Shown here piece after piece: positions 29,641 to 38,414 of a stretch of 64,000 nucleotides of DNA. The stretch's first letter is position 1; every line of letters starts with the position of its first letter. The stretch covers positions 124,001 to 188,000 of the forward strand of contig NZ_JANKBZ010000012.1 of the NCBI RefSeq assembly GCF_024623785.1, written 5' to 3'. The notes beneath the pieces are model-generated. The model was not told the origin of the DNA, made no database searches, and was given only the letters and a program-made list of their open reading frames with translations. The stretch is from Archangium lipolyticum (GTDB lineage: Bacteria; Myxococcota; Myxococcia; Myxococcales; Myxococcaceae). The position numbers and the translations under genes were made by a program.

Positions 29641-30525
29641 ATGCAGGCCTCCTCCTCCTTCTCCTCCGTCGACTCCCTCTCCACGTACCTGTCGGAGATC
29701 AACCAGTACCCGCTGCTCTCGCAGCCCGAGGAGCAGGCCCTGGCGCGCCGCTTCCGTCAGGGTGACCTGGCGGCGGGCCACCACCTGGTGACCTCCAACC
29801 TGCGCTTCGTGGTGAAGGTGGCCTACGAGTACCGCTCCTACGGCCTGAAGATGTCCGACCTCATCCAGGAGGCGAACATCGGCCTGATGAAGGCGGTGCA
29901 GAAGTTCGATCCGGACAAGGGCATCCGCCTCATCTCCTACGCGGTGTGGTGGATCCGCGCCTACATCCAGAACTACGTGCTGAAGAACTGGAGCCTCGTG
30001 AAGCTCGGGACGACCCAGGCCCAGCGCCGGCTGTTCTTCGCCCTGGCGCGCACCCGCCGCGAGCTGGAGAAGCTCGGCGCCGGTGACGGCCACGTCGTCA
30101 ACGCGGAGGAGATCGCCCGGAAGCTGAACGTGAAGGCCTCCGAGGTGCGCGAGATGGAGCAGCGCATGGGCGGGCGTGACCTGTCGCTCGACGCCCCCGT
30201 GGGCGAGGAAGGCGACGCCACGCACCTGGACTTCGTGGAGTCGGAGTCCTCCTCCCAGGCGGACGAGGTGGCCGAGCGGCAGGAGGCCGACCTCACCCGC
30301 GAGTGCATCCGCCGGGCGCTGACGCGGTTGGATCCGCGCGAGCGCTTCATCATCGAGCACCGGGTGATGGGCGACGCGGAGATGACCCTGAGCGAGCTGG
30401 GCGCGCACTTCGGCTTCTCGCGTGAGCGCGCCCGCCAGCTGGAGATCCGCGCCAAGGACAAACTCAAGGCCGAGCTCGCGGGCCTGATGGCCGAGGGCGG
30501 CCTGGACCAGGCGGCCGCCGAGTAA
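29641..30525 (+). CDS. RpoH-like (sigma-32 family) RNA polymerase sigma factor
   Basis: 294 residues. Directs core RNA polymerase to heat-shock or developmental promoters. Region 1.2/2: [19 protein letters not shown] and [14 protein letters not shown]; the -10 helix [18 protein letters not shown]; the RpoH box [16 protein letters not shown], specific for sigma-32 proteins; region 4 [22 protein letters not shown]. Myxococcus has several RpoH-like factors (SigB, SigC and others), so the exact orthologue cannot be named. ATG at 29641 matches the usual start; a TTG six codons earlier is possible. It converges with fruA. Confidence 0.88.
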   Translation: MQASSSFSSVDSLSTYLSEINQYPLLSQPEEQALARRFRQGDLAAGHHLVTSNLRFVVKVAYEYRSYGLKMSDLIQEANIGLMKAVQKFDPDKGIRLISYAVWWIRAYIQNYVLKNWSLVKLGTTQAQRRLFFALARTRRELEKLGAGDGHVVNAEEIARKLNVKASEVREMEQRMGGRDLSLDAPVGEEGDATHLDFVESESSSQADEVAERQEADLTRECIRRALTRLDPRERFIIEHRVMGDAEMTLSELGAHFGFSRERARQLEIRAKDKLKAELAGLMAEGGLDQAAAE

Positions 30526-30548
30526 CGAACCGGACCGGAGTCCGTCCC

Positions 30549-30576
30549 GCGGCGGTCAGCCCTGACTGACCGCCGC
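30549..30576 (-). terminator. Terminator hairpin overlapping the fruA stop
   Basis: Perfect 11-base arms GCGGCGGTCAG and CTGACCGCCGC with a 6-base loop. The fruA stop codon lies inside the arm; the hairpin faces the end of the sigma-factor gene and may end both transcripts. Confidence 0.55.
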
Positions 30577-32343
30577 CGTCGTGCCCGGCAGCTCCACCCT
30601 GCCCGTCTTGACCAGCGCGTACCCGGCCCCCACGAACAGCGAACCGGCGGTGATGGACAGCAGGTACAGCAGCACGTGACTGACCGCGTTGGGGATCAGC
30701 AACACGAACAGTCCGCCGTGGGGAGCCATCAGGTGCACGTCGAAGTACATCGACATCGCGCCCGTCAGCGCTCCGCCCATCATGGAGATGGGAATCACCC
30801 GCAGGGGATCCTTCGCCATGAAGGGGATCGCCCCTTCGGAGATGAAGCACAGGCCCAGCACCAGTGAGGCCTTGCCCGCCTCGCGCTCCGGCTCCGAGAA
30901 CTTGGCCCTGGCCATGAGGCTCGCGATGCCCATGCCGATGGGTGGCACCATGCCCGCCGCCATGATCGCGGCCATGGGACCTTGCGCTCCCGCCCCCGTC
31001 GACAGCAGACCGACCCCGAAGGTGTACGCCGCCTTGTTGACCGGGCCCCCGAGGTCGAAGCACATCATCGCGCCGAGCAGCACGCCCAGGAGGATGGCGT
31101 TGCCGGAGTTCATGTTCGTCAGGAACGTCGTGACGGCCGACATGATGGCGGCCACCGGCGTGCCGATGACGTAGATCATCACCACCCCGGTGATCAGGCT
31201 CGCCACCAGCGGGATGATGAGGATCGGCTTCAACGACTCCACGCTCGCCGGGAGCTTGACGCGGCGGCTCAGCGCCTGGGCCGAGTAGCCCGCGATGAAG
31301 CCAGCGGCGATGCCGCCGAGAAAGCCCGCGCCCAGCTCGCTCGCCAGGTAACCCCCGATCATGCCGGGGGCGATCCCGGGCCGGTCGGCGATCGAATACG
31401 CGATGTAGCCGGCGAGCAGCGGCACCATCAGCTTGAAGGCCGCACCACCGCCGATCTGCATCAGCGCCGCCGCCAGCGAGCCCTTCTCCTGGGCGGCATC
31501 GATGCCGAACACGAAGGACAGCGCGATCAACAGGCCGCCCGCGACGACCATGGGGAGCATGAAGGACACTCCCGTCAGCAGGTGCCGGTAGGGTCCACGC
31601 TGGCCCCCCGCTTCGCCACCGCCGCTCCGGGCCGCCTGCCCCTCCGCCTTGCCACCGTGGACCTGCGCCTTCTCCAGGGCATCGTGGATCGTCTGGCCCG
31701 CGTGCTTCAGCGCGGCGCCGGTGGAGGTCCGGAAGACGCGCTTGCCGGCGAACCGCGAGGGGTCGACCTCGATGTCGCAGGCCAGGATCACCACCTCCGC
31801 CTCGCGGATCTCCTCCTCTGTCAGCGCGTCCTGCGCTCCCACCGAGCCCTGCGTCTCCACGCGGATCGGATACCCGAGCCCTCGCCCGGCCTGGCTCAGC
31901 GCCTCGGCCGCCATGAACGTGTGGGCCACACCGGTCGGACAGGCGGTGACGGCCACGATCTTCTGCTTGCCCGGGGCGGACGGCTGTGGCGCGGCGGGCC
32001 CGGCCTCCGTGTCGCCAGTGGCGGCGGCCGCAGTCAACGTCGTGGCTTCCTTCTGGGCGCGCGTCAGGAACGCGTCCGGCTCCGGCAGGGCCTCCGAGAT
32101 GGGCGCCTGGTGGACGCGCTTGCCAACGAACCTCGCGAGATCCACCGGCGCGCTCGCCGCGACGACGACGAGCTCCGCGGCGGCGAGCGTGGCGCTGTCC
32201 AGCGGGACGAACGGCTCGAGCTGGCTGTGCATCTCCACGGACGCCTTCCAACCGCGCCGGGCCGCGGCGCGCTCGAGGGCACGGGCGGCCAGGAAGGTCG
32301 TGGCCACGCCACTGGGGCAGGCCGTGACGAGGATCACGTTCAT
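30556..32343 (-). CDS. fruA: PTS fructose transporter subunit IIB'-IIB-IIC
   Basis: 595 residues. Imports fructose and phosphorylates it to fructose 1-phosphate. Two IIB domains in tandem: VTACPSGVATTF (Cys9, degenerate IIB') and VTACPTGVAHTF (Cys135, phosphorylated IIB). From about residue 245 the IIC membrane domain, about ten helices, with LTGVSFMLPMVVAGGLLIAL, the substrate region FDLGGPVNKAAY, and ISEGAIPF. The EIIA domain is not here but in FruB. Its ATG overlaps the fruK stop by one base (TGATG), typical of translational coupling. Confidence 0.93.
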   Translation of the reverse strand: MNVILVTACPSGVATTFLAARALERAAARRGWKASVEMHSQLEPFVPLDSATLAAAELVVVAASAPVDLARFVGKRVHQAPISEALPEPDAFLTRAQKEATTLTAAAATGDTEAGPAAPQPSAPGKQKIVAVTACPTGVAHTFMAAEALSQAGRGLGYPIRVETQGSVGAQDALTEEEIREAEVVILACDIEVDPSRFAGKRVFRTSTGAALKHAGQTIHDALEKAQVHGGKAEGQAARSGGGEAGGQRGPYRHLLTGVSFMLPMVVAGGLLIALSFVFGIDAAQEKGSLAAALMQIGGGAAFKLMVPLLAGYIAYSIADRPGIAPGMIGGYLASELGAGFLGGIAAGFIAGYSAQALSRRVKLPASVESLKPILIIPLVASLITGVVMIYVIGTPVAAIMSAVTTFLTNMNSGNAILLGVLLGAMMCFDLGGPVNKAAYTFGVGLLSTGAGAQGPMAAIMAAGMVPPIGMGIASLMARAKFSEPEREAGKASLVLGLCFISEGAIPFMAKDPLRVIPISMMGGALTGAMSMYFDVHLMAPHGGLFVLLIPNAVSHVLLYLLSITAGSLFVGAGYALVKTGRVELPGTTAAVSQG

Positions 32344-33275
32344 CAGCGCTTCTCCACGGAGGTCTGTTGTTGGAGCAGTTCGAAGTCCACGGCGGAGGGA
32401 TCGCCCACGCCGACATGGCGCACGGACTCGGCGGCGAGCGCCGTCGCGAAGCGCAGGCTTCGCTCGCGCGGCCAACCGGACAGCACACCGTGCAGCGTGC
32501 CGGCCAGCAGCGTATCTCCGGCGCCCACGGTGCTGGCGACCTGGACCCGTGGCGGTACGGCCACGAGCGCGTTGCCGCGCCAGACCCAGAGCACGCCCTC
32601 GGCACCGACGGAGAGGAGCACCTCGTCCACGCCCTCGGCGTTGAGCCGCCGCGCCGCCTGGAGACGTGCATCGAAATCGTCGAGCGGGTGACCCGCCCAG
32701 TCGGCCAGCTCGGTCTCGTTGGGTTTGGCCGCCGTGGGCCGCGCCGCCAGCCCGGACACCAGTGCCGCTCCGCTGGTGTCGAGCCACACCGGAACCTGGC
32801 GCTCGCGAGCCATGCGGATGAGGCCGGCGAGCTTCTCGGGAGGAACGTTCGGCGGCAGGCTGCCGGAGAGGACGACCGCGTCGAGTCCGGGCAGCAACGA
32901 GCCCAGACGTTCGGTCAGCGCGTCCAGGGAGTGCGCTGGAATCAGGGGGCCCGGCCCGTTCAGGTCGGTGACACGCCCGTCGGGCTCGGAGAGCTTCGCG
33001 TTGATGCGCGTCTCGCCCGGCACCCGGATGAACGCGTCGCGCAGTCCGCACGCGGCGAAGGTCCGCACGAAAGCCGTCTCGTTGTCGGCGCCGAGCAGGC
33101 CGGACACGGTGACGTCATGCCCCAGCCCCACGAGCACACGCGCCACGTTGATGCCCTTGCCGGCGGCATCGAGCCGGGTGCTCTCGGTCCGGTTGACCTC
33201 CCCGAGCCGGATCGGCCCCAGACGGATCGCGAGATCCAGGGCGGGGTTCAGCGTCAGCGTCAGGACGCGGGCCAT
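32343..33275 (-). CDS. fruK: 1-phosphofructokinase
   Basis: 310 residues, PfkB family. Converts fructose 1-phosphate and ATP to fructose 1,6-bisphosphate. Marks: LTLNPALDLAI at the start, GKGINVARVLVGLG (PfkB signature 1), NGPGP, and STVGAGDTLLAGTL (signature 2 with catalytic Asp and anion hole). Overlaps its neighbours by one base on both sides. Confidence 0.93.
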   Translation of the reverse strand: MARVLTLTLNPALDLAIRLGPIRLGEVNRTESTRLDAAGKGINVARVLVGLGHDVTVSGLLGADNETAFVRTFAACGLRDAFIRVPGETRINAKLSEPDGRVTDLNGPGPLIPAHSLDALTERLGSLLPGLDAVVLSGSLPPNVPPEKLAGLIRMARERQVPVWLDTSGAALVSGLAARPTAAKPNETELADWAGHPLDDFDARLQAARRLNAEGVDEVLLSVGAEGVLWVWRGNALVAVPPRVQVASTVGAGDTLLAGTLHGVLSGWPRERSLRFATALAAESVRHVGVGDPSAVDFELLQQQTSVEKR

Positions 33276-36130
33276 CAGGCGGCCTCCAGGGCTTCGCGCA
33301 CCGCGGCGGCGGTCGGCTGCTTCAGCGCCAGCTCGGCCAGCTCTCGCGCCCGAGGCAGCGTCAGCTCGCGGATACGGGCCTTCACCAGGGGCACCCGGCG
33401 GCTGCTGACGGACAGCTCATCGACGCCCAGGCCGACCAGCACGGGAATCGCCTGTGGATCGGAGCCGAGCTCACCGCAGACGCCGACCCAGCGGCCCTCG
33501 GCATGGGCGGCCTCGACCGTGAAGCGGATGAGCCGCAGCACGCCCGGATGGAGCGCATCGGACTGCGCGGACAGCTGGGGATGGCCCCGGTCGATGGCGA
33601 GCGTGTACTGGGTGAGATCGTTGGTGCCGATCGAGAAGAAGTCAGCCTCCTTCGCGAGCGAGGGGGCGAGCAGCGCGCAGGATGGCACTTCGATCATCAC
33701 GCCGAGCTGGACGTCGGTGGCCTTCACCTCGGCCTGGACCCGGTCGAAGATCGCCTTGCCCGCGCGGAACTCGTCGATGTCCTTGACCATCGGGAACATG
33801 ATGCGCACCGGCCGGGTACCAGCGGCGGTCAGCAGCGCACGCAACTGCGTCTCGAGCACCTCGGGCCGCGTCAGCGTCAGACGGATACCGCGCAGACCGA
33901 GGAACGGGTTCTCCTCGTGCGGCATCGGCCAGTAGGCCAGCGGCTTGTCGCCGCCGACATCGAGCGTGCGCGCCACCAGCGGACGGCCTCCCAACGCGTC
34001 GAACGCCTCTTTGTACTCGGCGATCTGGGTCGCGAGATCCGGCGCCTGGGGATGCTCCATGAACACGAACTCGGTGCGCAACAGCCCGATGCCCTCGGCC
34101 CCCCGTTCCACGGCGTCGGCGGCATGCGCGGTGTTACCGAGGTTGGCGGCGACCTCCACGCGGTGGCCATCGAGCGTGCGCGCCTCCTCGTGGCGCCGGC
34201 CGTGGGCTGCGCGCTGGAGGCTCTCCTGCTCGGCCATGCGCCGCTCGGTGCGCTCGCGGCGGACCGGGCTGGGAGAGGCGACGACACGTCCATTCTCGCC
34301 GTCGACGATCAGCTCGACACCGGAGGTCAACGCCAGCACGCGCTCCCCCGCCCCGACGACGGCGGCGATGCCGAGCGCCCGCGCGAGGATGGCACTGTGC
34401 GAGGTGGCGCCGCCGCGCGCGGTGACGAGACCTCGCACCTTCGCCGTCTCCAGCCGCGCGACGTCGGAAGGCCCGACGTCATCGGCCACCAGGATGTAGG
34501 GATGCTCCGGCGGAGTCGGCATCTCGACGCCGCACAGCAGGCCGAGCACGCGGCGGCCGACGTCACGCAGGTCCGCGGCACGTTCGGCCAGCAGCCTGTC
34601 CGCGAGGGCCTCCTGCGCGCGCGCCGCGGTGTCGATCGCCCGCCACCAGCCCGCCTCGGCCGACGCGCCCTCGCCGATGGCCTCGAGGGCCGTATCGCGC
34701 AGGGCCGGGTCCGAGAGCATCTCCGCGTGGATCGACAGGATCTGCGAGACCTCGCCGCCGACGGTCCGCTGCACCAGGGCCTCGAGCTGCTGGCGGGCGC
34801 CCGCCAGCGCGCGATCGAGCCGTTCACGCTCGCGAGCGGAGTCGTCCGCCCGTTCGGGATAACGGAACTCCGGCATGCGCAGCACGTAGGCGGGGGCGAT
34901 CGTGAGCCCCGGCGCGGCCGGGACGGCCGTCAGCGCCTCGTCAGCCGCCGGAGCGACGACCGGCTCCTTCGCGGTGACGCGAGGAGCGATCTCCTCGCGC
35001 GCCTCGGTGAGTGGCGTCACCGGCTCTCCGAGGCCACCACGTACCGCGTCGACCAGCGCCGAGACGGCCTGGGCGGCCCCCTCCCCCTCGGCCGAGAACA
35101 CCAGCGTCTGGCCGCGCCGCGCGCCAAGGCTGAGGACCTGGGTCAGGCTGGTCACGGAGACGGCCTCACCCTGCCCCTCCAGCAGGCGGACACGGATCGA
35201 CGCACTCTGGGCCCGGGCCACCTGCACCAGCTCCCTGGCTGGCCGCGCATGCAGACCGTGCGCGTTGAGCAGGCGGACGCGGGCTGTCTCCGCCCGCGCG
35301 GACTCGCCGGACAAGCGCGAGAGGATCTGCTCCGCGGGCAACGCATCGAGCCGCTCGCCGTCACCGCGCGACAGCAGCCCGTCGAGCCTCTCGAGCAGCG
35401 CGCGATGCGCGTCGCCATGCGCCGCCAGACAGAAGACCCCCGCCACCTCTCCCGCGTCATCACGGAGGCGCCGCTCGGGCGTCGCCAGGGCCAGGGCCGG
35501 GGACCTGACGCCGGAGGCTCCGAACGCGAGCCACAGGCCATGGCCCAGCGGCACCGGCTGCTGCCCGGCGATCGCCGCGACGAAGCTCGCTTCCACACAC
35601 CCGAGGTGGCGCAAGCGCGCCGCCGCGGCCAGCGCCAGCTCCAGACGGTCTCGCAGCGGCAGGCCCAGACAGAGCGTCTCCGCGTCGAGTCTCGCCTTCT
35701 CCCGCACACGCGACAGCGTGGCGATCACATCGTCGGGGTTCTTCGCACTGGCCAGCGTCCGCGCCACGCCCTCGCGATCCAGCACGTGCGTGAGCTGGCG
35801 CAGGATGTCGAGGTGCTCGTCCGACTGCGCGGCGATCGTCACCAGCAGGTTCACCCGGGAGCCGTCGTGCCACGCGACCCCCTCGGGAAACTGCAGCACG
35901 CGCACCCCGGTGGAGCGCACGTAGCGCCTGCTCTCCGGCGTGCCGTGCGGGATGGCGATGCCGTTGCCCAGATAGGTGGAGGACTGCGCCTCGCGGGCCA
36001 GCAGCCCCTCGCCATATTCAGGCGACACGCGTCCGGCTTCGACCAGCGCCTCGGCGGCCTGGGCCAACGCCGCCTTCCAATCCGCGGCGCGGCAACCGAG
36101 CCGGACATCGTCCCGAGTCAGCGTAAGCAT
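33275..36130 (-). CDS. fruB: Fructose multiphosphoryl transfer protein, EIIA-HPr-EI
   Basis: 951 residues. One chain carries the three soluble PTS steps that start from PEP: EIIA(Fru) at the N-terminus with phospho-His62 in GNGIAIPHGTPES; a linking EIIA-like degenerate region (about 150-275); HPr with His294 in NAHGLHARPARE; and enzyme I from about residue 400 with His578 in GGATSHSAILARALG, LRTEFVFME and IGTNDLTQYTLA of the PEP-binding C-domain. The presence of EI in the same protein makes this operon self-sufficient. This EIIA-HPr-EI order is known from Xanthomonas FruB; enterobacterial FruB lacks EI. AGGAG lies ten bases before the ATG, and the promoter just upstream carries a Cra-like operator. 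Confidence 0.93.
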   Translation of the reverse strand: MLTLTRDDVRLGCRAADWKAALAQAAEALVEAGRVSPEYGEGLLAREAQSSTYLGNGIAIPHGTPESRRYVRSTGVRVLQFPEGVAWHDGSRVNLLVTIAAQSDEHLDILRQLTHVLDREGVARTLASAKNPDDVIATLSRVREKARLDAETLCLGLPLRDRLELALAAAARLRHLGCVEASFVAAIAGQQPVPLGHGLWLAFGASGVRSPALALATPERRLRDDAGEVAGVFCLAAHGDAHRALLERLDGLLSRGDGERLDALPAEQILSRLSGESARAETARVRLLNAHGLHARPARELVQVARAQSASIRVRLLEGQGEAVSVTSLTQVLSLGARRGQTLVFSAEGEGAAQAVSALVDAVRGGLGEPVTPLTEAREEIAPRVTAKEPVVAPAADEALTAVPAAPGLTIAPAYVLRMPEFRYPERADDSARERERLDRALAGARQQLEALVQRTVGGEVSQILSIHAEMLSDPALRDTALEAIGEGASAEAGWWRAIDTAARAQEALADRLLAERAADLRDVGRRVLGLLCGVEMPTPPEHPYILVADDVGPSDVARLETAKVRGLVTARGGATSHSAILARALGIAAVVGAGERVLALTSGVELIVDGENGRVVASPSPVRRERTERRMAEQESLQRAAHGRRHEEARTLDGHRVEVAANLGNTAHAADAVERGAEGIGLLRTEFVFMEHPQAPDLATQIAEYKEAFDALGGRPLVARTLDVGGDKPLAYWPMPHEENPFLGLRGIRLTLTRPEVLETQLRALLTAAGTRPVRIMFPMVKDIDEFRAGKAIFDRVQAEVKATDVQLGVMIEVPSCALLAPSLAKEADFFSIGTNDLTQYTLAIDRGHPQLSAQSDALHPGVLRLIRFTVEAAHAEGRWVGVCGELGSDPQAIPVLVGLGVDELSVSSRRVPLVKARIRELTLPRARELAELALKQPTAAAVREALEAA

Positions 36131-36154
36131 GGGTTGCAATCTCCTGTAACGCCG

Positions 36155-36183
36155 CTTATAGCCGTCGTGCTGAATCGTGTCAC
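36155..36183 (-). promoter_or_regulatory. fruBKA promoter with FruR/Cra-like operator
   Basis: On the minus strand: -35 GTGACA, a 17-base spacer and -10 TATAAG. The 12-base operator TGAATCGTGTCA (plus-strand 36171-36182) differs at one base from the Cra-type palindrome TGAATCGTTTCA and covers the -35/spacer, so binding of FruR would block transcription; fructose 1-phosphate is the usual inducer. The same region must also hold the fruR promoter. Confidence 0.7.
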
Positions 36184-36271
36184 CTGTATACGTTGAATGC
36201 CTGGACCGTGCCCGAAATTTCCGAAACCCGGAAAACCAGGGCGCACGACGGAGCATCAGGGGAGGTTGGAG

Positions 36272-37255
36272 ATGACCCTGGCGGACATCGCTCGCCTGGC
36301 TGGCGTCTCGAGGACGACGGCCAGCTACGTGCTCAATGGCCAGGCCGAGGCGCGCCGCATCAGTGCCACGACCGTGGAGCGGGTCCTGGCCGTGGCCAGG
36401 CACCACAACTTCCGCATCGACGCCCAGGCGGCGGCCTTGCGGCGCGGCGCCAGCCGCACGCTTGGCCTCATCGTTCCGGACCTGGAGAACACCAGCTACG
36501 CCCGGCTCGCCAAGCTGCTCGAGCAGGGAGCCAGGCGCGAGGGCTACCAGCTGCTCATCGTCGGTTCCGAGGATGATGAGCGGACCGAGCGGGAGCTCGC
36601 GTTGATGCTGCGTGCGCGGCGCTGCGATGCGCTGATCGTGGCGAGCGCGCTGCCGGCCGGGGATCCGTTCTACACGGAGTGGATGGCGGCCGGCACGCCG
36701 GTGATCGCGGTCGACCGGGCGCTGGACCCGGGGCGTTTCGTCTGCGTGATGAGCGACAACACGGTGGCCGCCGAGGAGCTGACGCGCTCGGTGCTCGACG
36801 AGCACACCCGCGGTGTCGCCTGGTTCGACGCCGTGGCCACGCTCTCGATCACCGTCGAGCGGCGTGAGGGCTTCCGGCGGGCCGTCGCGGGACGCATCGA
36901 GCACGTGCATGAGGCCACCGGAGCCCGCTATGACCGCGAGAGCGGCGCCCGGCTGATGCGCGAGCTGCTCTCCACCCACGGCCTGCCGGACGCGCTGCTC
37001 ACCTCTTCGTACACGTTGATGCAGGGAGTGCTCGACGTGCTGCTCGAGTTTCCCACGGGCCTGCCGCGGACACTGCGGATGGGGACGTTCGGGGACGAGC
37101 GCCTGCTCGATTTCCTGCCGTTGCGCGTCAATTCGATTCCGCAGCGGCACGAACGCATCGCCGAGCTGACACTGGCGCGCGCGCTGGAGGCGATCCAGGG
37201 CCGGTATACGCCCGGCTGCGAGGTGGTCGCCCGCGAGCTCAAGCGCCGCCTCTAA
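36272..37255 (+). CDS. fruR: LacI-family fructose regulator FruR/Cra-like
   Basis: 327 residues. The N-terminal helix-turn-helix MTLADIARLAGVSRTTASYV is nearly the same as that of enterobacterial Cra. The sugar-binding domain follows (TLGLIVPDLENTSYARLAKL, PVIAVDRALDP). It probably represses the divergent fruBKA operon and releases on fructose 1-phosphate. ATG at 36272 chosen for its GGGGAGG ribosome site and the HTH start; the open frame begins 75 bases earlier. Confidence 0.88.
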   Translation: MTLADIARLAGVSRTTASYVLNGQAEARRISATTVERVLAVARHHNFRIDAQAAALRRGASRTLGLIVPDLENTSYARLAKLLEQGARREGYQLLIVGSEDDERTERELALMLRARRCDALIVASALPAGDPFYTEWMAAGTPVIAVDRALDPGRFVCVMSDNTVAAEELTRSVLDEHTRGVAWFDAVATLSITVERREGFRRAVAGRIEHVHEATGARYDRESGARLMRELLSTHGLPDALLTSSYTLMQGVLDVLLEFPTGLPRTLRMGTFGDERLLDFLPLRVNSIPQRHERIAELTLARALEAIQGRYTPGCEVVARELKRRL

Positions 37256-37468
37256 AGACAATCTGGATCATCCAATGCTTGACGGCGCGGCCTCACACTG
37301 TCGTCCATGCCACGGGGTGCGCGTTCACGGACGACACTTCCAGGGTGAATGACGCCCCGGTGTGTATTCCTCCGAAACAAATACAGTGACACTTTCTCTT
37401 GGAGCCCACCTTCATGTCCGAGTTCTCGGGAGTGAAGCATCCAGTTCCGGGCTCTGGGGGAGAAGACC

Positions 37469-38362
37469 ATGAAGCACCTCGAGTCGTTCGGAGTGATTCT
37501 GCTGACACTCCTGGGAGGGTGTGGCCCGGTGGAGGAGCCCGCCAACACACCCGTTGAGCCCGGCGGCATGGACATCCAGGCTCTCGAGGATGCGAATGGC
37601 CTGGCCTTCAACGGTCTGGCCTTCAACGGCCTGGCTTTCAATGGCCTGGCCTTCAACGGCCTGGCCTTCAACGGCCTGTCGAGCAGCAGTTTCTCCTCCT
37701 GGTTCCAGCAGCACCCCGCGGAATCCAACCGCTTCATGAAGTACCTGGTCCGTTGCGCCGTCCCGAACGGGCAGACTCGGACGTATACGAATGGCACGTC
37801 CACCCATGTGTGGCCCGGTCAGATGGGGCTGGCACCGGGGTGGTCGAGCGGCTTGCCAGCGACCCTGGCGGAGCAACAGGTCGTCACCGCGTGCCTGGGT
37901 GCCCTCGTCAACAAATACGGCCGCAGCGTCACCGTCTCTCTCCTGGGCACCAACGCGCAGGGACAGCACATCCCCACCACGGACTCGGAGCTGTCGAGCC
38001 ATACGCAGAGGGAGGCCTGCTTCTTCGGCAATCTCTTCAACGGAGAGGGCGTCTTCGTCGGCAATGATCAGGGCATGCTGACCCCGTCGCAAAGCAGCCT
38101 GCGCGCCTGCGCTCTCTCGGGCAGCAACGAGTGCCCACCGCTCATCCATATCGGCAGCTGCCACACGAGTTGCACGCATGACCCCACGGGGACGTATTTC
38201 GCGCGGTGCACCCGGAATGGTGTCAACTACCTGCCCATCACCACCCGGATCCGCCCGCTGGACATCTACACGTGTGGGGACGGCACCTGCCAGCCCACCG
38301 AGTCCTGCGGCAACTCCGACCGCGCCAACGGCTGCAAACAGGACTGCGGCACCTGCGGTTGA
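37469..38362 (+). CDS. Lipoprotein with tandem NGLAF pentapeptides and Cys-rich end
   Basis: 297 residues. Lipobox LGGC at about residue 18, with CGPVEEP after it. Residues 43-70 are five perfect NGLAF units plus NGL. The central part (YLVRCAVPNGQTRTY to ACFFGNLFNGEG) has several paired cysteines, and the C-terminus (CGDGTCQPTESCGNS, QDCGTCG) is a small disulfide-rich knot. Similar lipoproteins with NGLAFNGL runs occur in other myxobacteria; the role is unknown and surface exposure is an inference. GGGGGAGAAG precedes the ATG. The gene follows fruR by 213 bases of lower GC. Confidence 0.75.
   Translation: MKHLESFGVILLTLLGGCGPVEEPANTPVEPGGMDIQALEDANGLAFNGLAFNGLAFNGLAFNGLAFNGLSSSSFSSWFQQHPAESNRFMKYLVRCAVPNGQTRTYTNGTSTHVWPGQMGLAPGWSSGLPATLAEQQVVTACLGALVNKYGRSVTVSLLGTNAQGQHIPTTDSELSSHTQREACFFGNLFNGEGVFVGNDQGMLTPSQSSLRACALSGSNECPPLIHIGSCHTSCTHDPTGTYFARCTRNGVNYLPITTRIRPLDIYTCGDGTCQPTESCGNSDRANGCKQDCGTCG
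37595..37678 (+). repeat. 15-base tandem repeat coding NGLAF
   Basis: Five 15-base copies of AAYGGYCTGGCYTTC followed by a 9-base partial copy. Differences are only silent C/T changes. Confidence 0.9.
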
Positions 38363-38379
38363 GCTTCCTGGACCCACGG

Positions 38380-38406
38380 GGGCCCGCCATGTGTCACGGC
38401 GGGCCC
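38380..38406. terminator. Bidirectional terminator hairpin
   Basis: Perfect 9-base arms GGGCCCGCC and GGCGGGCCC with a 9-base loop, in the short gap between the convergent lipoprotein and M13 peptidase genes. Confidence 0.6.
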
Positions 38407-38414
38407 TCGCGTTC

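Noticed and set aside
37252-37803. Minus-strand frame with repeated KARPL units opposite the NGLAF repeat
   Set aside because: It is the antisense reading of the 15-base repeat and has no ribosome site.
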